Shown piece after piece: positions 27,134 to 35,950 of a stretch of DNA of 64,000 nt. Within the stretch, counting starts at the first letter, position 1. The number at the start of each line of letters is the position of its first letter. The translations under genes were made by a program, and so were the position numbers. The notes below the pieces were generated by a model that saw only the letters and a list, made by a program, of their open reading frames with translations, had not been told where the DNA came from and did not search any database. Origin of the DNA: Blautia sp. (GTDB lineage Bacteria > Bacillota > Clostridia > Lachnospirales > Lachnospiraceae); NCBI GenBank assembly GCA_026169535.1, contig JAPFCU010000084.1, positions 21,506 to 85,505 on the forward strand, written 5' to 3'.

Positions 27134-28315
27134 ATGATTTTTCATGCATTTCTGATCAAATATGCGGAAATTGCCATCAAAGGAAAGAACAGGTATCTTT
27201 TTGAGGATGCCCTGGTAAAACAGATGCGTCTGGCGCTGGAACCTGTAGATGGAGATTTCCGTGTGATCAAAGAACAGGGAAGAGTATATGTGCTTTGTCC
27301 TGAAGAATATGATTTTGATGAGGCGGTAGAAGCGCTTCAGTGTGTATTTGGCATTGTGGGAATCAGTCCGGTTGTGATTTATGAGGATCAGGGCCTGGAG
27401 CAGATGGGAAAAGATGTAGTCAGCTATATGAAAAATCGCTATCCGGGATTTTCCGGGACTTTTAAGGTTTATACCAGAAGAGCAAAAAAATCTTATCCGG
27501 TCAATTCTATGGAAGTCAGTGCACATCTGGGCGGACTGATCCTGGACGAGTTTCCAGAGGCATCTGTAGATGTTCATAATCCTCAGATGACGCTTTCAGT
27601 AGAAATCAGAGAGAAGATCTATGTTTATTCAGAGACCATTCCGGGACCGGGAGGAATGCCTGTGGGAACTAACGGTAAGGCAATGCTTCTTCTTTCCGGA
27701 GGAATTGACAGTCCGGTGGCAGGCTATATGATCGCTAAGCGTGGTGTAAAGATCGATGCGGTATATTTTCATGCACCGCCTTATACCAGTGAACGTGCAA
27801 AACAGAAAGTAGTGGATCTGGCTAAGCTGGTTGCCCGTTACAGTGGTCCGATCCGTCTTCATGTGGTGAATTTTACAGATATCCAGTTGTATATTTATGA
27901 CCAGTGCCCTCATGAAGAACTGACTATTATCATGCGGCGTTACATGATGCGTATCGCAGAACACTTTGCGAAAGAATCAGGCTGTCTTGGGTTGATCACA
28001 GGAGAAAGTATCGGACAGGTGGCAAGTCAGACGCTTCAGAGCCTTGCAGCTACCAACGAAGTATGCACACTTCCTGTGTATCGTCCTGTGATTGGATTTG
28101 ATAAGCAGGAAATCGTAGAGATTTCAAGAAAGATAAATACTTTTGAAACTTCTATCCAGCCTTTTGAAGACTGCTGTACGATTTTTGTGGCAAAGCATCC
28201 GGTAACAAAACCAAATTTAAATGTAATCCACAGATCCGAGACAAAACTGGAAGAAAAAATCGATCAGCTTATGGAGGAGGCATTAGCTTCCACAGAGGTG
28301 ATTGAGATAAAATGA
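27134..28315 (+). CDS. thiI: tRNA 4-thiouridine synthase ThiI
   Basis: 393-residue sulfurtransferase: N-terminal ferredoxin-like and THUMP domains (~1-165) and a PP-loop ATPase (LLLSGGIDSPVAGYMIAKRG). It adenylates U8 of tRNA and transfers sulfur; the short form here lacks the C-terminal rhodanese domain of E. coli ThiI, as is usual in Firmicutes, so sulfur must come directly from the adjacent desulfurase. AAAGGAG precedes the ATG. Confidence 0.97.
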   Translation: MIFHAFLIKYAEIAIKGKNRYLFEDALVKQMRLALEPVDGDFRVIKEQGRVYVLCPEEYDFDEAVEALQCVFGIVGISPVVIYEDQGLEQMGKDVVSYMKNRYPGFSGTFKVYTRRAKKSYPVNSMEVSAHLGGLILDEFPEASVDVHNPQMTLSVEIREKIYVYSETIPGPGGMPVGTNGKAMLLLSGGIDSPVAGYMIAKRGVKIDAVYFHAPPYTSERAKQKVVDLAKLVARYSGPIRLHVVNFTDIQLYIYDQCPHEELTIIMRRYMMRIAEHFAKESGCLGLITGESIGQVASQTLQSLAATNEVCTLPVYRPVIGFDKQEIVEISRKINTFETSIQPFEDCCTIFVAKHPVTKPNLNVIHRSETKLEEKIDQLMEEALASTEVIEIK

Positions 28316-28320
28316 AATGA

Positions 28321-28360
28321 AAAAAGCCGCGGCGTATGATACGCTGCGGCAAAATAAAAA
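28321..28360. terminator. Bidirectional terminator between thiI and the HPr-like gene
   Basis: GCCGCGGCGTA (28326-28336) and TACGCTGCGGC (28340-28350) form a stem with one mismatch, A-rich before and A-rich after (T-run on the minus strand). Confidence 0.8.
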
Positions 28361-28362
28361 AC

Positions 28363-28599
28363 TTATTCGATCACATAAGCCTGAACAACAGCAAGGATGG
28401 AATCCAGAGTGGTTCCCTCTGCGTGGATGTTCAGATTTATAGGCTTGGATAAATCCAGGCTAAAGATACCCATGATAGATTTAGCATCGATAACATATCT
28501 TCCGGATACCAGATCAAAATCGCAGTCAAATTTACTGATTTCATTTACAAATGCTTTTACTTTATCGATAGAGTTCAAAGATATTTTTAATGTTTTCAT
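28363..28599 (-). CDS. HPr-like protein lacking the phosphorylatable histidine
   Basis: 78 residues with the HPr fold signature in the second half: VIDAKSIMGIFSLDLSKPINLNIHAEG matches the HPr region around Ser46 (KSIMG). The first loop, which should read GLHARPA with the phosphorylated His15, is replaced by NSIDKVKAFVNEI, so PTS phosphotransfer is unlikely. The serine of KSIMG is kept. AGGAGG precedes the ATG. Stand-alone gene; possibly a regulatory HPr relative. Confidence 0.85.
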   Translation of the reverse strand: MKTLKISLNSIDKVKAFVNEISKFDCDFDLVSGRYVIDAKSIMGIFSLDLSKPINLNIHAEGTTLDSILAVVQAYVIE

Positions 28600-28637
28600 A
28601 ATGATGACCTCCTTTAATTAGTTGTATTACAGCTTTT

Positions 28638-28666
28638 ATCTTATACGCCCCCTGATAAAAAGTCAA
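28638..28666 (-). promoter_or_regulatory. Predicted promoter of the HPr-like gene
   Basis: Minus-strand TTGACT (28666-28661), 17 bases, TAAGAT (28643-28638), 39 bases before the ATG. Confidence 0.6.
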
Positions 28667-28811
28667 GGGAAAAGCTGTTAAATTTCCATGAAGTGGAAAA
28701 TCTGAGATAGTGTAAATTGTAATGAAGATTCTGTTAATGCAAACGGAAGAGACAGTACCAATGATATTTGAAATAATGACCAGTTGACATAGAAAAAGGA
28801 ATGACATAAAT

Positions 28812-30161
28812 ATGAGTAAAAAAGTTGCGCTTCATAATCTGGGATGCAAGGTGAATGCCTATGAAGTAGAGGCAATGCAGCAGCTTCTGGAGCAGGCAGG
28901 ATATGAAATCGTGCCTTTTCAGGAGGGAGCAGACGTATATCTGATCAATACCTGTACGGTAACTAATATAGCGGACAGAAAATCCAGACAGATGCTTCAT
29001 AAAGCAAAAAAAATGAATCCGGATGCTATTGTGGTAGCTACCGGATGTTATGCCCAGACTGATACTGAGAAGCTGAAGGAAGACGCTTCTGTAGATCTGA
29101 TCCTTGGAAATAATCAGAAAAATCAGATCGTGCAGGCGCTTGAAGAATTTGAAAAAGAACATGCAAAAAAAGCACGGGTGATAGAGATAAATAAAACAAA
29201 AGAATATGAGGAGCTTTCTATTGATCATACTGCAGAACATGTGCGGGCATATATTAAAGTGCAGGATGGCTGTAATCAGTTTTGTACTTACTGTATTATT
29301 CCTTATGCAAGAGGTAGAGTACGCAGCCGAAGGATCACAGAAATCCTGGAAGAAGTAAGGAATCTTGCTGCAGGCGGATATAAAGAGGTGGTGCTTACCG
29401 GTATCCATTTAAGCTCTTATGGTGTGGATTTTAAAGACGAAGATAAAAAAGAAGATCTGCTTTCTTTGATCAAAGCAGTCCATGAGATAGAGGGCATCAA
29501 AAGAATTCGTTTGGGATCATTGGAGCCGCGTGTCATTACAGAAGAATTTATGGAAGGGATTTCGGCACTTCCAAAGGTATGCCCTCATTTTCATCTTTCT
29601 CTCCAGAGCGGCTGCAATAAGACTCTGAAGGATATGAACCGAAGATACACCGCTGAAGAGTATGCGGAAAAATGTGACCTGATCCGGAAATATTACCAGG
29701 CGCCAGCGCTGACCACTGATGTGATAGTAGGATTTCCTCATGAGACAGAAGAAGACTTTATGGAATCCTATGAATTTGTAAGGAATATTCATTTTTATGA
29801 GACACATATTTTTAAATATTCCAGACGCCAGGGGACAAAGGCGGCAGCTATGGATGGACAGCTGACAGAAGCTGAAAAGGCAAAACGAAGCGAAAAAATG
29901 CTGGAATTACATGAACTCCGTGCCCGGGAATATGAAGAAAATATGATTGGCAGAGAGTTGGAGATTCTGGTCGAAGAAGAGACAGAGATCGATGGAAAAG
30001 TTTTTTATCTCAGCCACAGTAGAGAGTATGTAAAGGTTGCTGTAGAAAAACAGGAAGGAATTGGCATAAATGATCTTCTGACAGTCAAAATCACTGATTT
30101 TGCCAAGGAACACATTCTTCTTGGGAAACCGACAGAAAACTCACCTTGTATTTTACGGTGA
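28812..30161 (+). CDS. mtaB: tRNA ms2t6A37 methylthiotransferase MtaB
   Basis: 449-residue radical-SAM enzyme converting t6A to ms2t6A at tRNA position 37. N-terminal UPF0004 domain with three cysteines (HNLGCKVNAYE, NTCTVTN, TGCYAQ), radical-SAM CxxxCxxC (DGCNQFCTYCIIPYARG), C-terminal TRAM domain. The LGCKVNxYE start and INTCTVTNIADRKSR distinguish MtaB from MiaB and RimO. Same genomic neighbourhood as B. subtilis yqeV, after prmA/rsmE. Confidence 0.96.
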   Translation: MSKKVALHNLGCKVNAYEVEAMQQLLEQAGYEIVPFQEGADVYLINTCTVTNIADRKSRQMLHKAKKMNPDAIVVATGCYAQTDTEKLKEDASVDLILGNNQKNQIVQALEEFEKEHAKKARVIEINKTKEYEELSIDHTAEHVRAYIKVQDGCNQFCTYCIIPYARGRVRSRRITEILEEVRNLAAGGYKEVVLTGIHLSSYGVDFKDEDKKEDLLSLIKAVHEIEGIKRIRLGSLEPRVITEEFMEGISALPKVCPHFHLSLQSGCNKTLKDMNRRYTAEEYAEKCDLIRKYYQAPALTTDVIVGFPHETEEDFMESYEFVRNIHFYETHIFKYSRRQGTKAAAMDGQLTEAEKAKRSEKMLELHELRAREYEENMIGRELEILVEEETEIDGKVFYLSHSREYVKVAVEKQEGIGINDLLTVKITDFAKEHILLGKPTENSPCILR

Positions 30162-30207
30162 ATTATATTAAAATAGAAAAGAAATAATAGTAAGGACGTG
30201 AGAAAAA

Positions 30208-30480
30208 ATGGCAGAAAACAATTTAGGAAATACACAGTATTTCAGGACAAAACCGGATCAGGAACTGGAGGTAAAAGAAGTTTTGGATCTGGTGTACAAT
30301 GCAATGGATGAAAAAGGATATAATCCGGTCAATCAGATCGTAGGTTATATTATGTCCGGTGATCCAACTTATATTACCAGTCATAAAGGTGCCAGAAGTA
30401 TGATCATGAAGGTAGAAAGAGATGAACTGGTAGAGGAACTTCTGAATGAATATATCAGAAATCGCTCCTGGGAACGCTGA
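30208..30480 (+). CDS. ireB: IreB-family regulatory phosphoprotein (UPF0297)
   Basis: 90-residue small protein highly conserved in Firmicutes: [55 protein letters not shown]. In Enterococcus the homologue is phosphorylated by the IreK kinase and modulates cephalosporin tolerance. First of the ireB-ruvX-DUF1292 trio; one base separates its stop from ruvX. GGACGTGAG upstream of the ATG. Confidence 0.95.
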   Translation: MAENNLGNTQYFRTKPDQELEVKEVLDLVYNAMDEKGYNPVNQIVGYIMSGDPTYITSHKGARSMIMKVERDELVEELLNEYIRNRSWER

Positions 30481-30481
30481 T

Positions 30482-30907
30482 ATGCGTATATTAGGACTGG
30501 ATTATGGCTCTAAGACCGTAGGTGTGGCAGTCAGTGATCCTTTAGGGCTGACTGCTCAAAAAGTGGAGACCATATGGAGAAAGCAGGAAAACAAGCTTCG
30601 AAAGACACTGGCTCGCATAGAAGAACTGGTGGCGGAGTATGGTGTAGAACAGATTGTTGTGGGACTTCCGAAAAACATGAACAATACCCTTGGAGAAAGG
30701 GCAGAAAAATCTCTGGAATTTAAGGAAACACTGGAGAGAAGGACGGGTCTGCCTGTGATCATGTGGGACGAGCGTCTGACAACAATGGAGGCGAACCGTG
30801 TTCTTATGGAAGGCGGAGTACGCCGTGAGGACAGAAAAGAGCATCTGGATTCTCTGGCGGCAGTTTTGATCTTGCAGGGATATCTGGATTCTCTGACAAA
30901 CAGATAA
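30482..30907 (+). CDS. ruvX: Holliday junction resolvase-like / pre-16S rRNA nuclease YqgF
   Basis: 141-residue RNase H-fold protein: [22 protein letters not shown] with the first catalytic Asp, [17 protein letters not shown], and the last Asp in [18 protein letters not shown]. The ATG at 30482 directly follows the ireB stop; longer in-frame starts would run back into ireB. Family members mature 16S rRNA 5' ends and were earlier called RuvX. Confidence 0.95.
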   Translation: MRILGLDYGSKTVGVAVSDPLGLTAQKVETIWRKQENKLRKTLARIEELVAEYGVEQIVVGLPKNMNNTLGERAEKSLEFKETLERRTGLPVIMWDERLTTMEANRVLMEGGVRREDRKEHLDSLAAVLILQGYLDSLTNR

Positions 30908-30917
30908 GGATGGCAGA

Positions 30918-31175
30918 ATGGAAAAAATCAGATTTCAGTCCCCGGATGGGACAACAGAAGAGTTTTATGTAGAAGAACAGACAATGATCGCAGGGAAATC
31001 ATATCTTCTTGTATCAGATTCCCTGGAAGATGAAGCATCTGCCTATATTTTAAAAGATACTTCTTCGGATGAAAGCCCGGAAGCATGTTATGAAATGGTA
31101 GAAGAGGAAGAAGAACTGCAGGCAGTTTATAAAGTTTTTGAGCAAATGCTGGAAGATGTAGATCTGGAAATGTAA
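30918..31175 (+). CDS. DUF1292-family small acidic protein (YrzB-like)
   Basis: 85 residues, very acidic, beta-rich: FQSPDGTTEEFYVEEQTMIAGKSYLLVSD... EEEELQAVYKVFEQMLED. Matches the DUF1292 family conserved after ruvX in Firmicutes. Function unknown. Ten bases after ruvX, same operon. Confidence 0.9.
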   Translation: MEKIRFQSPDGTTEEFYVEEQTMIAGKSYLLVSDSLEDEASAYILKDTSSDESPEACYEMVEEEEELQAVYKVFEQMLEDVDLEM

Positions 31176-31209
31176 TTTAAAAAATAAATATAAAGATAAT
31201 ATTACCAGT

Positions 31210-31256
31210 GTCTGCCTGAGGCAGACAAATTGAAAAGGAATGCCTTTGGTATTCCT
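31210..31256 (+). other. Two hairpins in the RNase J leader
   Basis: GTCTGCC-TGA-GGCAGAC (31210-31226) and AGGAAT-N9-ATTCCT (31236-31256), in the 136-base gap before rnj. There is no T-run, so they are not ordinary terminators; they could be cleavage or stability elements of the leader. Confidence 0.45.
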
Positions 31257-31311
31257 GAGTTTTCGTGCACAAATTTGTATAGAGCAGCACATAAGTATGG
31301 AGGTGCAATGT

Positions 31312-33231
31312 TTGAAAAGTGAAAATAGTAATATAAAAGAAAAAGATGAAAAACAGAGACGAAACGGAGGAAACCAGAAATCTTCCGATTACAATACAAA
31401 AAAACAGGTGACAAAACAGAAAAATAACAGATACAGATCACAGACAAGACAAGGTGGAAAATATACGGATAAACAGCAGAAGCCGATGAATAAAAATGCT
31501 GTCAGAAACAATTCTGCCAAAAATTCTGTGAAAAATCCTGTGAAAAATACGTCCAGACAGGGAAGACGAAGCCGCAGAACAGGGGAACGTCTGAAAGTGA
31601 TTCCGTTAGGCGGTCTGGAACAGATTGGAATGAATATTACAGCTTTTGAATATGGAGATAGTATAGTAGTAGTAGACTGCGGACTGTCTTTTCCGGAAGA
31701 TGATATGCTTGGAATCGATCTTGTTATCCCGGATGTGACATATCTTAAAGATAATATTTCCAAGGTCAAAGGTTTTGTGATCACTCATGGACATGAGGAC
31801 CATATCGGGGCACTGCCTTACGTATTAAAAGAAGTAAATGTGCCGATTTATTCCACAAAGCTAACCCTTGGACTGATCACCAACAAATTGAAAGAGCATA
31901 ATCTGGTGCGCTCCACCAAATTAAAAGAGGTGAAGCATGGACAGGTGATCAATCTGGGAGAATTTTCAATTGAATTTATCAAGACAAACCACAGTATACA
32001 GGATGCATCCGCCCTGGCAATTTATTCTCCGGCAGGTATCGTTGTTCATACAGGAGACTTTAAAGTTGATTATACTCCGGTATTTGGAGATGCGATCGAT
32101 CTGCAGCGTTTTGCAGAAATCGGTAAAAAAGGTGTACTTGCGTTGATGTGTGACAGTACCAATGCAGAAAGACCTGGTTTTACAATGTCAGAACGTACGG
32201 TAGGACGAGTGTTTGATAATCTGTTTAATGAATATCCTTCCAGCAGAATTATCATTGCTACCTTTGCTTCCAATGTAGACCGTGTGCAGCAGATCATCAA
32301 TACGGCATATCGCTTTGGCAGAAAGGTTGCGGTGGAAGGCCGCAGTATGGTCAATGTAATCTCCACAGCATCTGAGCTGGGATATCTTCGGATTCCGGAA
32401 AATACACTGATCGAGATCGATCAGGTGAAAAATTATCCGGATGAAAAGGTAGTGCTTATCACAACTGGAAGTCAGGGAGAATCCATGGCTGCATTGTCCA
32501 GAATGGCAGCTAATATTCATAAAAAGATCACCATTAAACCAAACGACACCATTATCTTCAGCTCCAATCCGATTCCGGGAAATGAAAAGGCAGTTTCAAA
32601 AGTTATCAATGAACTGTATATGAAAGGGGCAAAGGTTATTTTCCAGGACGCACATGTTTCTGGACATGCATGTCAGGAGGAAATCAAACTGATCTATTCT
32701 CTGGTACGTCCTAAATATGCAATTCCGGTACATGGAGAATATCGTCATCTGACTGCTCAGAAGCATATTGCAGAGGAATTAGGAATTCCAAAAGAGAATA
32801 TTTTTATTCTGGCTTCCGGTAATGTTCTTGAACTGGATGAATACAGTGCGCAGGTAACAGGAAGTGTTCAGACTGGCGGAATCCTGGTAGACGGGCTTGG
32901 TGTAGGCGATGTAGGAAACATTGTCCTTCGTGACCGACAGCATCTGGCAGAAGATGGAATCATGATTGTTGTAATGACATTGGAACGTCACAGTAATGTG
33001 GTCCTGGCAGGTCCGGATATTGTATCAAGAGGATTTGTTTATGTAAGAGAATCCGAAGATCTGATGGTTCATGCAAAGGAAGTGGTGGAACAGGCCCTGG
33101 AATCATGTATGGACAGGAATATTACAGATTGGGGTAAGATCAAGCTTGTAGTAAAAGATGCAGTGGGTGATTATCTTTGGAAACGTACCAAGAGAAGACC
33201 GATGATATTGCCGATCATTATGGAGGCCTGA
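31312..33231 (+). CDS. rnj: Ribonuclease J
   Basis: 639-residue metallo-beta-lactamase/beta-CASP ribonuclease with 5'-3' exo- and endonuclease activity in mRNA decay. The first ~80 residues are a basic, Asn/Gln/Lys-rich extension not found in B. subtilis RNase J1; the core starts LKVIPLGGLEQIGMNITAFEYGD, with metal motif THGHEDHIGALPYVL, VHTGDFKVDY, CDSTNAERPG and HVSGHACQEE. The start is a TTG (31312) eight bases after GGAGG; an ATG at 31297 overlaps that ribosome site. Only one RNase J gene appears in the window. Confidence 0.93.
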   Translation: MKSENSNIKEKDEKQRRNGGNQKSSDYNTKKQVTKQKNNRYRSQTRQGGKYTDKQQKPMNKNAVRNNSAKNSVKNPVKNTSRQGRRSRRTGERLKVIPLGGLEQIGMNITAFEYGDSIVVVDCGLSFPEDDMLGIDLVIPDVTYLKDNISKVKGFVITHGHEDHIGALPYVLKEVNVPIYSTKLTLGLITNKLKEHNLVRSTKLKEVKHGQVINLGEFSIEFIKTNHSIQDASALAIYSPAGIVVHTGDFKVDYTPVFGDAIDLQRFAEIGKKGVLALMCDSTNAERPGFTMSERTVGRVFDNLFNEYPSSRIIIATFASNVDRVQQIINTAYRFGRKVAVEGRSMVNVISTASELGYLRIPENTLIEIDQVKNYPDEKVVLITTGSQGESMAALSRMAANIHKKITIKPNDTIIFSSNPIPGNEKAVSKVINELYMKGAKVIFQDAHVSGHACQEEIKLIYSLVRPKYAIPVHGEYRHLTAQKHIAEELGIPKENIFILASGNVLELDEYSAQVTGSVQTGGILVDGLGVGDVGNIVLRDRQHLAEDGIMIVVMTLERHSNVVLAGPDIVSRGFVYVRESEDLMVHAKEVVEQALESCMDRNITDWGKIKLVVKDAVGDYLWKRTKRRPMILPIIMEA

Positions 33232-33233
33232 TA

Positions 33234-33572
33234 ATGGACGGGATTAACAGGAATATCCATATGCTGATCCAGTCTGTAAAAAAAAGCAGTGTTTACAAAG
33301 AGTACAGACTTCAGGAGGGAATCCTGAACCAGAATCCGGAGCTGGCGGAACGAGTCCGTCAGTTTCGGGCTGATAATTTCCGTCTTCAAAATGAGGAGGA
33401 CAGGAGTAATATGTTCCATCTTGCCGAAGTGCTTTCCAGAGAATCCGAAGAGCTTCGCCGTATTCCACAGGTAAATGCATACCTGGATGCAGAACTGGCT
33501 CTCTGCAGGATGATGCAGAGGATATGCAGGACATTGACAGAAGGTATTGAGATGGATATTCCGCCGCTGTAA
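33234..33572 (+). CDS. YlbF/YmcA family protein
   Basis: 112-residue helical protein of the YlbF/YmcA (DUF964) family: MLIQSVKKSSVYKEYRLQEGILNQNPELAERVRQFRADNF. In Bacillus, YlbF and YmcA join YaaT in the Y-complex that works with RNase Y. Here the gene follows rnj by two bases (ATG 33234 after GGAGG), linking it to RNA decay genes. Confidence 0.88.
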   Translation: MDGINRNIHMLIQSVKKSSVYKEYRLQEGILNQNPELAERVRQFRADNFRLQNEEDRSNMFHLAEVLSRESEELRRIPQVNAYLDAELALCRMMQRICRTLTEGIEMDIPPL

Positions 33573-33598
33573 AGCTGGCGGCCAGTAAGGAGGATTAC

Positions 33599-34000
33599 AT
33601 GGGAGATACAAGAGACCGTGTAGGGAAGGCAGGCGTGTTTGTTGCAGGCGGTGCGTTCAGGATCGCCCTGTATGTCTGCATTGTTGTTTTGATCATCTGG
33701 ATCGGAAGAGTGTCCTATCAGTTTGGACATGACATTTTTGACCAGCAGCCAATGAGTCCGGGTGAAGGACAGGAGATCACGGTAGTCATTAAGGAAGATG
33801 ATTCTGTGTATGATATTGCTAAAACTTTAGAAAGCAAAGGACTCATAGAGGATGCGAAGGTGTTTTGGGTTCAGGAAAAACTGTCTAATTATAAAGGAAA
33901 AATGAAACCGGGAACTTATCTTCTCAGCACAGCATATGAACCTGCAAGACTTATGGCGATCATTTCCGGTGATGCAGAGCAGGAGGTAACAGAGCAGTGA
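33599..34000 (+). CDS. Short MltG-like membrane protein without the catalytic domain
   Basis: 133 residues: one membrane helix (~20-40, RIALYVCIVVLIIWIGRVSYQF) followed by the LysM-like N-terminal domain of MltG (ITVVIKEDDSVYDIAKTLESKGLIEDAKVFWVQEKLSNYKGKMKPGTYLLSTAYEPARLMAIISG). The YceG transglycosylase domain of the ~350-residue enzyme is absent, and the gene ends cleanly at a TGA that overlaps the next start. Its position matches yrrL (mltG) in B. subtilis. Either a reduced form typical of this lineage or a truncated relic. Confidence 0.82.
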   Translation: MGDTRDRVGKAGVFVAGGAFRIALYVCIVVLIIWIGRVSYQFGHDIFDQQPMSPGEGQEITVVIKEDDSVYDIAKTLESKGLIEDAKVFWVQEKLSNYKGKMKPGTYLLSTAYEPARLMAIISGDAEQEVTEQ

Positions 34001-34674
34001 TCGTAGAGGAGAGGATGAGAACTTATATCAATTCTCTTGATCCGGGAAATACAGAGTTTCTGGAAAAGCTGGAAAAAGATGCTCTTTCTTCAGGAGTTCC
34101 TATTATCCGCAGAGAGATGCAGAGCTTTATAAAGGTACTTTTGGCTGTAAAAAAGCCAAAGCGTATTTTGGAGGTGGGGACAGCCATAGGCTTCTCCACA
34201 CTTCTTATGTGCGAGTATGGTCTGCCAGATCTTGAAATCACTACAATAGAAAATTATGAAAAAAGAATTCCTGTTGCCAAAGAAAATTTTCTCAAAGCAG
34301 GAAGGAACCGGCAGATCACGTTACTGGAAGGTGATGCCGGGAAGATCCTGAAAGAACTGGAAGGGGAATATGATCTTATTTTTATGGATGCAGCTAAAGG
34401 GCAGTATATCCATTGGCTGGAGGATGTGATCAGGCTTCTGGCACCGGAAGGAATTCTTCTTTCAGATAATGTACTTCAGGAAGGCGAGCTTATTGAATCG
34501 CATTATCTGGTAGAGCGGAGAAACAGAACCATCTATAAAAGGATGAGAGAATATCTTTATACACTGAAACATGATAAACGTCTTATGACCAGTATACTTC
34601 CATTGGGAGATGGAGCAGCCCTCAGTATAAAAATGCCACTGGATCCGATGACCATGGACAAGGAGGAAATATGA
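33997..34674 (+). CDS. trmR: tRNA 5-hydroxyuridine methyltransferase TrmR-like (O-methyltransferase)
   Basis: 225-residue class I SAM methyltransferase of the COMT-like family: ILEVGTAIGFSTLLM (SAM site), LLEGDAGKIL, DLIFMDAAKGQY, LLSDNVLQEG. Gene order MltG-like / this / U32 equals B. subtilis yrrL-yrrM-yrrNO, where YrrM (TrmR) makes mo5U at tRNA position 34. GTG at 33997 overlaps the previous stop (GTGA); an ATG at 34015 is the alternative start. Confidence 0.88.
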   Translation: MIVEERMRTYINSLDPGNTEFLEKLEKDALSSGVPIIRREMQSFIKVLLAVKKPKRILEVGTAIGFSTLLMCEYGLPDLEITTIENYEKRIPVAKENFLKAGRNRQITLLEGDAGKILKELEGEYDLIFMDAAKGQYIHWLEDVIRLLAPEGILLSDNVLQEGELIESHYLVERRNRTIYKRMREYLYTLKHDKRLMTSILPLGDGAALSIKMPLDPMTMDKEEI

Positions 34675-35897
34675 GAAAAATAGAATTACTGGTACCTGCC
34701 AGCAGTCTGGAGGTTTTGAAGATTGCAGTAATCTTTGGTGCAGACGCAGTATATATTGGAGGAGAAGCTTTTGGACTTCGTGCAAAAGCCAAAAATTTCT
34801 CACATGAGGATATGAAAGAGGGAATTGATTTTGCTCATGAGCATGGAGTAAAGGTTTATGTAACAGTCAATATCCTGGCACATAATGAAGATCTTCCGGG
34901 AGTACGTGAATATCTTCAGGAATTAAAGGAATTAAAGCCGGATGCGCTGATCATTGCAGATCCGGGAATTTTTACCTATGCAAGGGAAATATGTCCGGAG
35001 ATAGAATGCCATATCAGTACTCAGGCAAATAACACAAACTATGAAACTTATCGTTTCTGGTATCAGCTGGGGGCAAAGCGTGTGGTGACAGCCAGAGAGC
35101 TTTCTCTGGATGAGATAAGAGAAATACGTGCGCATATTCCGGAGGATATGGAAATAGAAACTTTTGTCCATGGCGCTATGTGTATTTCTTATTCCGGGCG
35201 CTGTCTTCTCAGCAATTATCTGGTAGGAAGAGATGCTAACAGAGGCGCATGTACACATCCGTGCCGCTGGAAATACTCAATAGTGGAGGAGTCCAGACCG
35301 GGTGAGTATATGCCTGTTTTTGAAAATGAGAGGGGAACCTATATTTTTAATTCCAAGGATCTTTGTATGATCGAGCATATGGATGATATCCTTACCTGCG
35401 GCATTGACAGTCTTAAGATCGAGGGGCGTATGAAAACTGCTCTTTATGTAGCGACTGTTGCCAGAACATATAGAAAAGCAATTGATGATTATATGGAAGC
35501 TCCGGAAAAATACCATGCAAATATGGAATGGTATAAGGAACAGATATCTAATTGTACTTACCGTCAGTTTACAACTGGATTTTTCTATGGAAAGCCGGAT
35601 GAAAATACGCAGATTTACGATAATAACACATATGTGAAGGAATATACTTATCTGGGATATGCAGAAGAAATTGATGAAAACGGTTTGGTCCATATTACTC
35701 AGAGAAATAAATTTTCGGTAGGGGAGACTATCGAGATCATGAAACCTGACGGGCGGAATCTTACTGCTGTTGTCAGGGGAATTTATGATGAAAACGGAGT
35801 TTCTGTGGAGAGCGCGCCCCATCCTCAGCAGAAACTTGCTGTAGATCTGGGCGCAGAGGCAGAAAAATATGATCTGCTGAGAAGAGCAGAAATGTAA
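34671..35897 (+). CDS. U32 peptidase-family protein, TrhP-like tRNA hydroxylation enzyme
   Basis: 408-residue protein of the U32 family: MRKIELLVPASSLEVLKIAVIFGADAVYIGG, and the diagnostic ETFVHGAMCISYSGRCLLSNYLVGRDANRGACTHPCRW with conserved cysteines. Homologues YrrN/YrrO (TrhP) hydroxylate U34 of tRNA using prephenate, the step before TrmR. ATGA overlap with trmR. Peptidase activity is not implied. Confidence 0.9.
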   Translation: MRKIELLVPASSLEVLKIAVIFGADAVYIGGEAFGLRAKAKNFSHEDMKEGIDFAHEHGVKVYVTVNILAHNEDLPGVREYLQELKELKPDALIIADPGIFTYAREICPEIECHISTQANNTNYETYRFWYQLGAKRVVTARELSLDEIREIRAHIPEDMEIETFVHGAMCISYSGRCLLSNYLVGRDANRGACTHPCRWKYSIVEESRPGEYMPVFENERGTYIFNSKDLCMIEHMDDILTCGIDSLKIEGRMKTALYVATVARTYRKAIDDYMEAPEKYHANMEWYKEQISNCTYRQFTTGFFYGKPDENTQIYDNNTYVKEYTYLGYAEEIDENGLVHITQRNKFSVGETIEIMKPDGRNLTAVVRGIYDENGVSVESAPHPQQKLAVDLGAEAEKYDLLRRAEM

Positions 35898-35898
35898 A

Positions 35899-35948
35899 AG
35901 AAAAAAGGGATGCTGCCGGATCCGTCGGGAGAAGGCGATATCCCTTTT
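35899..35948. terminator. Bidirectional terminator between U32 gene and sigK
   Basis: AAAAAGGGAT...ATATCCCTTTT long hairpin with A/T-rich ends between stops at 35897 and 35951. Confidence 0.7.
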
Positions 35949-35950
35949 CC

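Noticed and set aside
28784..28812. TTGACA just upstream of mtaB as a promoter
   Set aside because: A -10 at the correct distance would fall on the start codon, leaving no room for a leader or ribosome site.
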